The translations under genes were made by a program, and so were the position numbers. This document shows, piece by piece, positions 55,147-63,588 of a stretch of 64,000 bases of DNA; positions within the stretch are counted from its first letter, which is position 1, and the number at the start of each line of letters is the position of its first letter. The stretch lies in NCBI RefSeq assembly GCF_030649675.1, contig NZ_JAUTDR010000017.1, positions 35,308 through 99,307 of the forward strand, read 5' to 3'. The notes under the pieces were generated by a model that worked only from the letters and a program-made list of their open reading frames with translations, was not told where the DNA came from and made no database searches. This DNA is from Haliea sp. E1-2-M8. Lineage in GTDB: Bacteria; Pseudomonadota; Gammaproteobacteria; Pseudomonadales; Halieaceae.

Positions 55147-55623
55147 ATGACGCAGGATCCCGCCCTCGAGACCCTGGGCTTGCCGCCCATCGACCAGATC
55201 GGTTTTGTGGTAAAGGACCTCGACGCATGGGTGCGCCAGTTCGGCCCGGTGTTCGGTCCGTTTACGTTTATGGACGGCTCGGTACAGGGTGCCGACTTTC
55301 GCGGCCGCAGCGAGGACGTCAGGCTGAAGATCGCGTTCGGCAGCAGCGGTGACCTTGAGATTGAGCTGATCCAGTGGCAGGACGGCACCAGTCCGCACAG
55401 CGAATTCATTCAGTCAGGGCGGGAGGGTTTGCACCATCTGCGCTACCGGGTGACGGACGCCGATGCCTGGATCGCAAAGCTCGCAGCCGTCGGCTACAGC
55501 CCCTACTGGTACCAGCGCTGGAATGCCGACACGGTGTTCGCCTATCTGGAGAACCCGGACTTTCCGCTCTACCTGGAGCTGTTGCAGATGCCCGAGTCGG
55601 GCGCAGGTGAGCCTGCTAACTGA
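55147..55623 (+). CDS. VOC-superfamily (glyoxalase-fold) protein
   Basis: The 158-residue protein has two beta-alpha-beta-beta-beta units: IDQIGFVVKDLDAWVRQFGPVFGPF with IELIQWQDG at the end of the first, and GLHHLRYRVTDADAWIAKLAAVGY with LYLELLQMPE in the second. Candidate metal ligands are sparse in the first half (GFVV rather than HxxL). AAAGGAG precedes the ATG. It is divergent from the P450 remnant, with which it may once have shared a pathway. Confidence 0.88.
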   Translation: MTQDPALETLGLPPIDQIGFVVKDLDAWVRQFGPVFGPFTFMDGSVQGADFRGRSEDVRLKIAFGSSGDLEIELIQWQDGTSPHSEFIQSGREGLHHLRYRVTDADAWIAKLAAVGYSPYWYQRWNADTVFAYLENPDFPLYLELLQMPESGAGEPAN

Positions 55624-55625
55624 TT

Positions 55626-56627
55626 TCAATCACCCAGCCACAGGTAGGAGTACCAGTAAAACTCACCCGTGCTTGCTCCGGTGGGCGCCGTGCAGTTGGC
55701 CTTGTTGCGCCCGGCCCGGGTCGGGGGCAGTTCGACACGGTAACGAATCTCGTCGACCGTCGATACCGAAAGTATCTCGCCATCAGCAGAAAAGCAGCTG
55801 ATGGTCGGCAGATCGGAACGCGCCAACTCCAGCATCATTACGTTTCCTTCCCGTTGCTGCTCCAGGACCGGCAGGGGCTGGCTGTGGATTGCCAGCTTGA
55901 GACGCTCCACGTCGTCGTGGCTGGTCGCCATGGGAAAGCGGGGAACCTGCCGCGGGTCCGTATGTAGCCCTACCGCGCCAGATTGCTGGGCCAGACCGTG
56001 AAGGCCGCGCTTTGCCACCATGCTTTTGAGTGCCCGATTGTATTCTCCGAAGGGATAGGCGAAGGCGGTTACCTCTATCCCCAGTTCCGCTGTTATGCGC
56101 TGCAGGTTTTGGTCGATCTCCGTTTCCACCCGGCGACGCCATTGCCTGTCGTTTTCACCGTCTTGCCTCCGCACCAGATAATCATGGCTGTGGGAGTGGC
56201 CGCCGATCTCGCCGCCCATTTCCAGCAGCTTTCCCGCCTGCGGCCATGACATGTAGCCCTGCACCTCGTCGTCGAGGGGCTGACTCGCCAGAAACACGGT
56301 AAAGGGCCATTCCCGCTGGGCAAGCATCGGGGCCGCTTCGGTAAAAACCGAAATATAGGCATCGTCGAAGGTGATGGCGACGGCATTATCGGGCAGGGGA
56401 TCACCCGACAGACCTTTGGACAGCAGTTCACGCAACGGTATGACATTGAAGCCGTTGTCCGACAGGTAATCCAGGTGCTGCCGAAAACGATCAGGGGTGA
56501 CACTGGTGCTGGGCGGTGTGGACTCGCTGACGTGGTGATAGAGCAGGACAACGCCGTGATCAGCAGCGCCAAGTGTGGGCTGAACGGCGGAGAGTGCCAC
56601 CAACAAAACGAGAAGCCGAAGAATCAT
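55626..56627 (-). CDS. Exported polysaccharide deacetylase (NodB-type)
   Basis: The 333-residue protein has a signal peptide (MILRLLVLLVALSAVQPTLG). The NodB motifs follow in order: VVLLYHHVS, ITFDDAYISVF (catalytic and metal Asp), GGHSHSHDYL (metal His pair) and FAYPFGEYN. It would remove N-acetyl or O-acetyl groups from a surface or cell-wall polysaccharide, as PgaB does. Its ATG overlaps the stop of the Bax-like gene (ATGA), which couples a deacetylase to a glycan hydrolase. Confidence 0.92.
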   Translation of the reverse strand: MILRLLVLLVALSAVQPTLGAADHGVVLLYHHVSESTPPSTSVTPDRFRQHLDYLSDNGFNVIPLRELLSKGLSGDPLPDNAVAITFDDAYISVFTEAAPMLAQREWPFTVFLASQPLDDEVQGYMSWPQAGKLLEMGGEIGGHSHSHDYLVRRQDGENDRQWRRRVETEIDQNLQRITAELGIEVTAFAYPFGEYNRALKSMVAKRGLHGLAQQSGAVGLHTDPRQVPRFPMATSHDDVERLKLAIHSQPLPVLEQQREGNVMMLELARSDLPTISCFSADGEILSVSTVDEIRYRVELPPTRAGRNKANCTAPTGASTGEFYWYSYLWLGD

Positions 56628-57421
56628 GTCTGAGCCTGGGCCTCCATCTCGCTGGTAAATTCCCGATACTGCCTGATCATTGCCTTCACTTCTTTGACGT
56701 AGGCCTCCCGGCGCTCGGAATAGTAGAGCAGCCCGTCGGCCAGGGCTACGCCGGAAAGGCGCTCCTCGGCTTCCCGTAGTTGTGCCCGCAGCTGGCGAAA
56801 TAGCAGATATTTGGGGTGAGTATTGAGATTGAGCATGTACCCGGCGATGGCCTCACCTACCGAATCATAGGCCTTCAGCTCGTGCTTCCGTCCGGCAACC
56901 CGGTTTTCGGGCACCACACCGCAGCCGGGATCAAAGCACCAGTGACCAAACAGGTTATTGGCCTTGACTGCAAAACGGGAACGGCCCCAGCCGGATTCCT
57001 TGGCGGCCTGCACCGCCGCCAGTTCCACGGGCACGATGTCGACGCGTTGGAGCAGGGTGGCGATCTTCATCTCCGTAGCGAAATCTTCCGGCACGCCGTA
57101 GGCATCCGCAAGCCGATTGAGCCGCCACCGATTGTAAAAGCCGATTTCCCCAGCGGCCTCGAAAGCCCTGGCTATCGTCTTTAGCCTGGACCGCTGCTCG
57201 CGCACAGCATTATTCTCGCTGGTGATTATGGGCTCCATGTAGGTAAAGAATGCCTCTTTCATTTCGACAGTCTGGTCGAACCGGGAAAAATCCGGAAGGC
57301 TACTGGAGTGATCCTTGAAAACGTACCACAGGCAGGCCAGCACCGTGAATGCCAGCCCGGCGATGATGGCCCAGCGTTTTCGCCCGGAGTGATTACTTTG
57401 CATGTTCGCTTCCCGATCCAT
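56624..57421 (-). CDS. Bax-like glucosaminidase-domain protein
   Basis: The 265-residue protein has an N-terminal membrane anchor (WAIIAGLAFTVLACLWYVF) and a glucosaminidase-fold domain with AAKESGWGRSRFAVKANNLFG and HWCFDPGCGVVP, the signature of E. coli Bax-type proteins; the Glu in AKES is the likely catalytic acid. ATG 57421 has GGAGAGG upstream; ATG 57403 is an alternative. It is the first gene of a two-gene operon with the deacetylase. Confidence 0.88.
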   Translation of the reverse strand: MDREANMQSNHSGRKRWAIIAGLAFTVLACLWYVFKDHSSSLPDFSRFDQTVEMKEAFFTYMEPIITSENNAVREQRSRLKTIARAFEAAGEIGFYNRWRLNRLADAYGVPEDFATEMKIATLLQRVDIVPVELAAVQAAKESGWGRSRFAVKANNLFGHWCFDPGCGVVPENRVAGRKHELKAYDSVGEAIAGYMLNLNTHPKYLLFRQLRAQLREAEERLSGVALADGLLYYSERREAYVKEVKAMIRQYREFTSEMEAQAQT

Positions 57422-57581
57422 TACCTCTCCGTGCCAGGGCGATTGTTTCGTAAATTAACTGATCTCAATGCTGCGTTTTGTTGGGTAACATAGCACACAT
57501 GGTGCGTGATTCCGCCATGTGGGGAGCCATGTGTCGTGCACGGTTCATTGTATTCGTTACTCAATTCAGACAGGCCATTCG

Positions 57582-57974
57582 ATGAAGTTTTACTCGCGCA
57601 AATGGGTCAAACCCGAAAACCTCAACCCCCATGGCAGTCTGTTCGGCGGCCAACTGCTTAGCTGGATCGACGAAGAAGCGGTGATCTTCGCCATGTGCCA
57701 ACTGGGCGAGAACCGGCACCTGGTGACCAAGTTCATGTCCGAGATCAACTTCGTCAGCTCAGCAGGCGAAGGGGATATTATCGAGATGGGCGTTGAAGTG
57801 ACCGCCTGCGGCAGCTCTTCGGTGACCCTGCGAGCAGAGGTGCGCAACAAGATCACCAAGCAGACGATTATTTCCATCGACCGCATTGTGTTTGTCAATC
57901 TGGATGCAGACGGGCGCCCGACGCCCCACGAGTATCTATGGCCGGGGCCGGGAGGCGAGGGGGACAACGGCTGA
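57582..57974 (+). CDS. Hotdog-fold acyl-CoA thioesterase (YciA-like)
   Basis: The 130-residue protein has the hotdog helix NPHGSLFGGQLLSWIDEEA with the usual Asp, then LVTKFMSEINFVSSAGEGDIIEM and TIISIDRIVFVNLD. Family members hydrolyse a range of acyl-CoAs. The ATG at 57582 opens directly at the conserved domain. It is divergent from the Bax-like gene. Confidence 0.9.
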   Translation: MKFYSRKWVKPENLNPHGSLFGGQLLSWIDEEAVIFAMCQLGENRHLVTKFMSEINFVSSAGEGDIIEMGVEVTACGSSSVTLRAEVRNKITKQTIISIDRIVFVNLDADGRPTPHEYLWPGPGGEGDNG

Positions 57975-58062
57975 TCGCAATATAGCGACTAAGCTTGCCT
58001 GTGTCTTCGCTTGAATTCATCTCTGAAACCTGCTTATAGTTTCTCATGAACGGAAGATTCAC

Positions 58063-58599
58063 ATGCTCTGGATAGCTACCCTGGGTGCCGCACTGTTGTT
58101 GGCCATCGAACGTGTCATTTACGTTCTGATCTGGCGTCATCCGGCAGGCTTCATGCGGTTGTGCAGCCAAAGACGGATTTTTGGGATGGACGATCCGGTG
58201 GCGGCGTTGTACCGGATTTTCCTCGTCTTCAAGTGCATTCAGATCGGCGTATTCGTTGCGTGGTGGTCGCTGTTCGATGGGCGCTTTCCACCCCTGCCGA
58301 GCGCACCGATGCCCTGGCTTCTTGTCGGCACCGGGTTGTTCCTGGCCGGACAGGTTCTCAACTTCGGCGTATTCTGGCGCCTGGGAAAGGTCGGCGTTTT
58401 CTACGGCAATCGGCTCGGCCATCAGGTCCCATGGGTGACCGGGTTTCCTTTCTCAGTGGTGCCGCACCCGCAATACGTCGGCACCATGATCTCAATCTGG
58501 GGCATTTTCCTGATCATGCGCTACCCCCACCCGGACTGGATTGTCGTGCCATTGCTCCAGACGCTCTATTTGCTGATCGCCATGCGGCTGGAACGCTGA
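58063..58599 (+). CDS. Integral-membrane methyltransferase-like protein (PEMT/ICMT fold)
   Basis: The 178-residue protein has four or five membrane helices. The C-terminal half carries the SAM-binding pattern of phospholipid or isoprenylcysteine methyltransferases: TGFPFSVVPHPQYVGTMISIWG, with a final helix and MRLER. Candidate substrates are phosphatidylethanolamine or a small lipid; the sequence does not decide. It is 88 bases downstream of the thioesterase. Confidence 0.82.
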   Translation: MLWIATLGAALLLAIERVIYVLIWRHPAGFMRLCSQRRIFGMDDPVAALYRIFLVFKCIQIGVFVAWWSLFDGRFPPLPSAPMPWLLVGTGLFLAGQVLNFGVFWRLGKVGVFYGNRLGHQVPWVTGFPFSVVPHPQYVGTMISIWGIFLIMRYPHPDWIVVPLLQTLYLLIAMRLER

Positions 58600-58675
58600 C
58601 ATTTGCCTGAGTCACGATCAAACAAACGAAGCCAGCCGTTGTCTACATCTGACAAGAGTTTTTCAGGAGTTCACC

Positions 58676-58942
58676 ATGGCGGGCGGTTGGTCAAAAGACG
58701 GTGCCGTACAGGACCAGATTGATGCAAGCCTGGATGAGGCTGTAGAACGCGCCAGGCAGCACCTGGTTAGCGGAGAGAGCGCCAGGGATTGTGTGGAGTG
58801 CGGACTGGCGATTCCCGAGGCTCGGCGCAAGGCCATCCCCGGTGTGCAGCTATGCATCAAATGTCAGGCTGAGCTCGAAGTGGGCGGGGAGCAGACCGCA
58901 GGCATTAATCGACGGGGCAGCAAGGGTAGTCAGCTCAGGTGA
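58676..58942 (+). CDS. DksA/TraR-type C4 zinc-finger protein
   Basis: The 88-residue protein has the four zinc Cys of the DksA/TraR finger, CVECG and CIKCQ, with IPEARRKAIPGVQLC between them. It lacks the long coiled coil of DksA and is of the short YbiI type. A binding or regulatory role at RNA polymerase is possible by homology only. Its stop is 8 bases from the stop of the convergent TPR gene. Confidence 0.9.
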   Translation: MAGGWSKDGAVQDQIDASLDEAVERARQHLVSGESARDCVECGLAIPEARRKAIPGVQLCIKCQAELEVGGEQTAGINRRGSKGSQLR

Positions 58943-58949
58943 TTCCCCG

Positions 58950-60260
58950 TCAATATTGAAAATTGTATTCCCGCACAATGGCGTGGGCCCGCGCCACGGT
59001 ACCCTCGCGCAGGATCGGGCGGAAGCGGACGCTGCGCAGCATCCGGTAGAGGACCAGGCGGGCGTCGTCCGCTCGTTCAGCCTCCAGTTCAATATACTTG
59101 ATGTCACGCGCCTCGCCCAGTTCCGAGACATCAAAGCGCACCACGGCACGGGCCTGGTTATTGGCCGGTGGCGTCATCGGGCCAGGTTGGAAGACCGGCT
59201 CACCGGGCAGCTCCACCGGCTCTGCGAACAGGGAGGCAGGGTCAGTTGCCGGGCTACCGTCCTCCGACCCCAGGGCGTAGGCGCGCTCATAGCACTGCCG
59301 GGCCAGCGCTGTCTGCCCCCACCAGGCGTACCAGTCACCCTGGGCGATCCCGGCCTCAACCAGTGCCTGTACATTGGTCGGATCCTGGCGCTCCAGCAGC
59401 GTCACGATCCGCTCCATGGTCCGGCGCCCGGTGCGATAGTTGTTCTTTTTCAGCCGGTGGAATTCGAGTTCCTCCTGGGTCGAACTCGGCATGGCATTGA
59501 GCCCGCTCTGCGAAATGTTCAGCTGGACGACCGGGCCCTGCTCACGCTCGTAGCGGGATATCAGGTACTCGGCCCGCATGCGCTCGTAGAGGTGGGGGAC
59601 CTGGGCCAGGTCGTCGGCATTACCCGCCTGGATCTCATCGATCATGCCGCTGTGCAGTTTATGAATCTTGAGCAAGTGCCTGTAGGTGGCATCGCCAAAC
59701 CCGTCCAGGAAAGCCTTCCGCTTCCAGTCACCATACGCCATTGCGGCCTCGGACATGGCTTCGCTGCCGGGTTGGTAGAGCTTGCGCTGAACGCGATAAA
59801 GATAGTCATGGCCTGCGTCCGCCATCGCGACCTGTCCCAGAGCCAATTGACTGACAAGCAGGTGTTCCATCAGCGATAGCTGGTCTTCGCTGTAGAGGCC
59901 TCTATTCACGCGGATGAGGTGCAGGGCGCGTTTGAAGGCGTCGATGGCAGGGCGGTGCCGCCCCGTGTGCTGGTAAGCGCGACCGAGCTCGCTCAGCGGT
60001 TCGATCAACGTCGGCGAATAGGGCCCCCTGGATGCTTGCAGCAAGTCTACTGATCGCTGGTGCTGTTCTGACAACGGATCCAGAAGTGGAGTGTCTTCCT
60101 TGACTGCGATCCGCGGGAGGCTGCTGATGCGCACAATATCCAGGCCGTACGGGGTAGGGCGCGGAGGTTCGGGTGCGATGGAGTTGTGCGGGTGCGATGC
60201 GCGCTGGCCCGCTGCCGGTAGCGACAAGGTCAACACCAGGACAATCGTCAGATAACGCAT
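58950..60260 (-). CDS. Exported tetratricopeptide-repeat protein
   Basis: The 436-residue protein has a signal peptide (MRYLTIVLVLTLSLPAAG). Its TPR-like helices include LIEPLSELGRAYQHTGRHRPAIDAFKRALHLI, and ARQCYERAYALGSE near the C-terminus. The last about 75 residues (VVRFDVSELGEARDIKYIE, then RSVRFRPILREG) resemble a TonB C-terminal-like fold. ATG 60260 has GGGAGG upstream; the frame opens 36 bases earlier. Function is unknown, perhaps envelope assembly. Confidence 0.82.
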   Translation of the reverse strand: MRYLTIVLVLTLSLPAAGQRASHPHNSIAPEPPRPTPYGLDIVRISSLPRIAVKEDTPLLDPLSEQHQRSVDLLQASRGPYSPTLIEPLSELGRAYQHTGRHRPAIDAFKRALHLIRVNRGLYSEDQLSLMEHLLVSQLALGQVAMADAGHDYLYRVQRKLYQPGSEAMSEAAMAYGDWKRKAFLDGFGDATYRHLLKIHKLHSGMIDEIQAGNADDLAQVPHLYERMRAEYLISRYEREQGPVVQLNISQSGLNAMPSSTQEELEFHRLKKNNYRTGRRTMERIVTLLERQDPTNVQALVEAGIAQGDWYAWWGQTALARQCYERAYALGSEDGSPATDPASLFAEPVELPGEPVFQPGPMTPPANNQARAVVRFDVSELGEARDIKYIELEAERADDARLVLYRMLRSVRFRPILREGTVARAHAIVREYNFQY

Positions 60261-60295
60261 TGGCCATCCTCCCAGCCAACCGCCAGGCTGCCGCA

Positions 60296-60421
60296 TCAGG
60301 TCCCACCCTGCTTGAAAATGGCCTCGGCGTTGAAGCCGCGCTGGTAGAGCCCGAGGGTATGTTTATACTCTAGACCAGAATTCGTTTTTGCCAAGTCAAC
60401 ACAGGCATTCCATGTCGTCAT
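60296..60421 (-). CDS. Possible small protein of 41 residues
   Basis: A short ATG-to-TGA frame upstream of the TPR gene encodes a balanced, protein-like sequence: MTTWNACVDLAKTNSG at the start and LGLYQRGFNAEAIFKQGGT at the end. It lies 35 bases before the TPR start on the same strand and has no strong ribosome-binding site. The LYQRGFNAEAIFKQ part resembles one TPR helix, so it may be a leader gene, a TPR remnant, or chance. I do not recognise a family. Confidence 0.4.
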   Translation of the reverse strand: MTTWNACVDLAKTNSGLEYKHTLGLYQRGFNAEAIFKQGGT

Positions 60422-60654
60422 CAGGAAGTTGGAACCTGTGGCCTGTATAGGTTGTCGTCATCATCTGTGGCGCCTGCCAGGGCGCGGCTTGTCCTGTTCC
60501 GGGGCGAGGCTTCTTGCGTCGCTTATGGATGTCGAATTAGAATCCCGTTCACAAAAAAAACCTTCAACGCAACGAATTCCTTTATTGTCGCAATTCAAGC
60601 AGTATTTATTGCCAACCTGAAAGATAAATCCAGAAAGTTATTTGGAGATTGATT
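60422..60654. other. Gap before the CPBP gene, AT-richer
   Basis: About 230 bases hold no credible gene. Base composition falls to more AT here than in the rest of the window, with an A8 run at about 60555-60562. The promoter of the CPBP gene probably lies here, but I cannot place -35/-10 boxes with confidence. Confidence 0.4.
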
Positions 60655-61320
60655 GTGTCTATTTTTGTCCCTGGCCGACAACGCGAGGTCCGAAGCGGTA
60701 TACGCGTTCTCTACACTGTTGTACTACTTGTTGGCGCGATGTTTGCTCCTGTGCCGTTCCCATTTAAGGTGCCGCTGTTCGCCTGTCTGGCGCTTCTTAT
60801 TGTATGGGCGGAAACGGGCAGCGTCGCGCCTGTCGGCTTGAAATGGCCAGTGTCACTCAGGTCGACGCTTCTTTGGGCCCTGGTGACGGCGCTCTTCGTA
60901 GTTTTCATCCTTGGCGACATCATCAATCCAATCATCGAGTGGCTTGCGGGCTTTGAAGCTGACCATTCCGGCTATGGAGCATTGGAAGGGAACATGGGTG
61001 CTGCCCTCAAGCTTCTGGCTTATGCCCTTGTGAGCGCGGCAATTGCGGAAGAGATTGTTTACCGAGGCTTTCTGTTGCACGAGCTGTCAGCTCTGCTGGG
61101 CACTTCATTTGCGAGCAAAGCTTTGGCGGTCTGTATCGGAGGTGTGGTGTTTGCGATTCCCCACTACGAGCAAGGTATTGTTGGAATGATTTCTATAACG
61201 CTGGTCGGGATTGGCTTTGGATTTGTATTTTTCCGCAGCGGTAGAAATCTTTGGGCGCTCATGGGCGCTCACGCCCTGGTGGATATTTGGGGTATCTTCG
61301 GCTTGTACAAAGGCTGGTAA
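60655..61320 (+). CDS. CPBP-family intramembrane glutamic protease
   Basis: The 221-residue polytopic protein has about six helices and the CPBP/Abi catalytic motifs: EEIVYRGFLL near residue 136, FAIPHYEQG near 164, and HALVD near 206. The first Glu pair and the His residues match the Rce1/CPBP active site. Roles range from prenyl-protein processing to bacteriocin immunity. Start: GTG 60655 has GGAG seven bases upstream; a TTG at 60649 is less likely. It is AT-richer than most of the window. Confidence 0.9.
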   Translation: MSIFVPGRQREVRSGIRVLYTVVLLVGAMFAPVPFPFKVPLFACLALLIVWAETGSVAPVGLKWPVSLRSTLLWALVTALFVVFILGDIINPIIEWLAGFEADHSGYGALEGNMGAALKLLAYALVSAAIAEEIVYRGFLLHELSALLGTSFASKALAVCIGGVVFAIPHYEQGIVGMISITLVGIGFGFVFFRSGRNLWALMGAHALVDIWGIFGLYKGW

Positions 61321-61406
61321 ACAGCCGTTCGATGGACCGCCAATGGATTCCAGGCTATGAGAGGCACTGGGAACGAGATTACCGAGCAATGACTGGAGAG
61401 TTTGAG

Positions 61407-62174
61407 ATGACCCAAGATGCTACCCGACAGCAAGCGAATTCCGCCGAACTCTATCGGATGGTGACCGAAGAACATGTCTGTCCGTTCGGTCTCAAAAGCA
61501 AGGATCTACTGGAGCGACAGGGTTTGGAGGTCGAAGACCATCTTCTCGAGACACGCGACCAGGCCGAAGCATTCAAGGCCGAGCACCAGGTTGACACCAC
61601 GCCGCAGGTCTTTATAGACGGTGAACGCATCGGCGGCTATGAGGAACTGCGAAAGTACTTCGGACTGGAAGTGCCCGGGGAAACAGAAGTCAGTTATAGG
61701 CCTATCGTTGCGATTTTCTCTACCGCGTTCCTGATGGCATTGGCGGTTGCCTGGGTAGCGCTGGACACCCTGTGGTCGATACGTACGCTGGAGTGGTTTG
61801 TTGCCATTTCCATGTGCCTGCTGGGCTTGCAAAAGCTCAAGGATCTGGAAAGCTTCAGTACCATGTTTCTCAACTACGACCTGTTGGCTCAGCGGCAGGT
61901 GCGCTACGGCTACGTTTATCCATTTGTTGAAACGGCGGCTGGTATTCTCATGCTGGCCGGCGTGCTGATATGGCTGGCCGCACCGGCGGCTCTTTTCATA
62001 GGCACCATCGGGGCAGTGTCGGTGTTCAAGGCTGTTTATATTGACAAGCGCGAACTCAAGTGTGCCTGCGCTGGCGGCGACTCGAACGTGCCGCTGGGTT
62101 TTGTGTCATTGACCGAAAACCTGATCATGATTCTGATGGGCTTGTGGATGCCCGTCAGGATGTATCTGCTTTAA
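61407..62174 (+). CDS. Glutaredoxin fused to a MauE/DoxX-like membrane domain
   Basis: The 255-residue protein starts with a glutaredoxin domain of about 80 residues (EHVCPFGLKSKDLLERQGLEV, then TTPQVFIDGERIGGYEELRKYF). The active site reads CPFG, lacking the second Cys. Four membrane helices follow, and the C-terminal loop has CACAGGDSNVPLGFVSLTEN, the CxCxGG motif of MauE-like vitamin-K-epoxide/DoxX proteins. A redox relay across the membrane is plausible. ATG 61407 has GGAGAG upstream; ATG 61389 is an alternative. It follows the CPBP gene by 86 bases. Confidence 0.88.
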   Translation: MTQDATRQQANSAELYRMVTEEHVCPFGLKSKDLLERQGLEVEDHLLETRDQAEAFKAEHQVDTTPQVFIDGERIGGYEELRKYFGLEVPGETEVSYRPIVAIFSTAFLMALAVAWVALDTLWSIRTLEWFVAISMCLLGLQKLKDLESFSTMFLNYDLLAQRQVRYGYVYPFVETAAGILMLAGVLIWLAAPAALFIGTIGAVSVFKAVYIDKRELKCACAGGDSNVPLGFVSLTENLIMILMGLWMPVRMYLL

Positions 62175-62549
62175 GTGAGTGTGGGTTCGCAGCTTTTCCC
62201 TGTGGGTGTGCTGTTCTTGTTGGGAGAGCTCGGGCTCTATCGTAACCTGTTGATTATTTTAATGTATTGGTACCGGAGGCCAAGCCCCGGCGGAATATCA
62301 TGTAATCGCAATTTGTATTAAAATACTATTGAAGATATGTACGAAACGAATTCCGCTGTCTAACCCTGTTTCATGCTCTATTATCAAATCTCATCTTTTA
62401 TGTTGTTACATTAGTAGTATCTACGTATTTGGGTCCGGTTTTTGTGATTTGATGTTGTGACGGATGTGGTTGACCAATATTACTTCTGAGTCTTTGGGAT
62501 ATTTGGTTCCGGAGTTTGGGTCCGGAAAGCCAAGCTGCTGGAGAGGGCT
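62175..62549. other. AT-rich region with GGGTCCGG-type direct repeats upstream of the integrase
   Basis: This 375-base region has no gene. A short inverted repeat AGAGC-N4-GCTCT (62225-62238) could weakly terminate the glutaredoxin-MauE gene. TTTGGGTCCGG occurs at 62428-62438 and 62515-62525, with the variant TTTGGTTCCGG at 62502-62512. These lie just before the integrase and could be arm-type or attachment-related sites; no tRNA gene is visible. Confidence 0.4.
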
Positions 62550-63527
62550 ATGCCAAAGAGAGCAAGAGAACTGACAGACGCCGCTGTACGGAGGCTGCGA
62601 CACGGTAGGGATAGACCCTGTGACGGAGCGTAAGGCTCTAAAATATGTCCTGATTGCTGAACAGGCTAAGGCCGTCACCTTCAGCGACGTGGCGAAGGAG
62701 TACATCGCCAAGAAGTCTCGGAAGTAAAAAGCGCGAAGCAAGTCTACAAACTGACCCAGCAACTGGAGACCCACGCCTACCCAACCATTGGGCGCATGGT
62801 GGTGGCGGACATAGAGCGGGCTCACATCGTTAAGCTGTTGGAGCCCATCTGGACCACGAAACATGAAACTGCAAGCCGGGTCCGCCTCCACACTGAGCGC
62901 GTGGTAGACCTCGCCGGGGTTAAGGGGCTGAGGAATGGCGACAACCCGGCACGGTTGAAAGGCAATCTCGACCTAACCTTATCCGCCGGACACAAGGTAG
63001 CCAAACGGAAACACCACAAAGCGCTCCCCGTGGATGACATGCCAGACTTTTGGCCCAGATTGAAAGATCAGGACACACTGGGAGCCAGCGTCTTACAGTT
63101 CCTTATCCTCACAGCGGCCCGTCCGGGTGAGGCGAGGGATGCCCGCTGGAATGAGATCGACTTGAAAGCCAAGCTGTGGACTATACCGGACGATCGGATG
63201 AAGGGCGGCAAAACCCACAAGGTGCCGCTGACTAATGAGGTAGTAAAGCTGCTGAAATCCCTGCCGCGCATGAACGAGTACGTTTTTCCTAGCCCCCGCG
63301 CTGGTAAGCCGATCTCCGACGTTGCGGTAAGCAAGGTACCCAAAGCATTGGGGCGTGATGTGACCGCGCACGGGTTCCGCGCCACCTTCCGGACGTGGGC
63401 CCAAGAACACACCAGCTACGCCGAAGAAGTGCCGGAGCTTGCCCTGGCCCGCGTCAACAGCGACCTTACTGGTACCGCTTACGCTAGAGGGGAGCTGATT
63501 GACAAACGGCGCATCCAGCGGGCGATG
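62550..63527 (+). pseudogene. P4-type phage/island integrase, decayed
   Basis: MPKRARELTDAAVRRLRHG at 62550 is the usual integrase N-terminus. It runs directly into a second frame reading GIDPVTERKALKYV (from 62608), so about 85 residues of the N-terminal DUF4102 domain are deleted. That frame stops at 62725. The rest continues in a third frame: SAKQVYKLTQQLETHAYPTIG, then the catalytic-domain motifs TAARPGEARDARW (Arg I), HGFRATFRTWA (HxxR) and TAYARGELIDKRR (Tyr). The usual LAH reads LAR. It was a tyrosine recombinase and is now inactive. Confidence 0.88.
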
Positions 63528-63588
63528 TGCTGTCGAGCTCGCGGACCCGGTCTTTTGATGAGTCACCAAACTTTACATAGAAGGTGGC

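Noticed and set aside
58791..59879. 362-codon plus-strand frame overlapping the TPR gene
   Set aside because: It is antisense to the TPR protein and has no recognisable domain; the zinc-finger gene occupies its start in another frame.
60429..60652. Two plus-strand frames of 63 and 66 codons before the CPBP gene
   Set aside because: No ribosome-binding sites and no protein-like pattern; they overlap each other in different frames.
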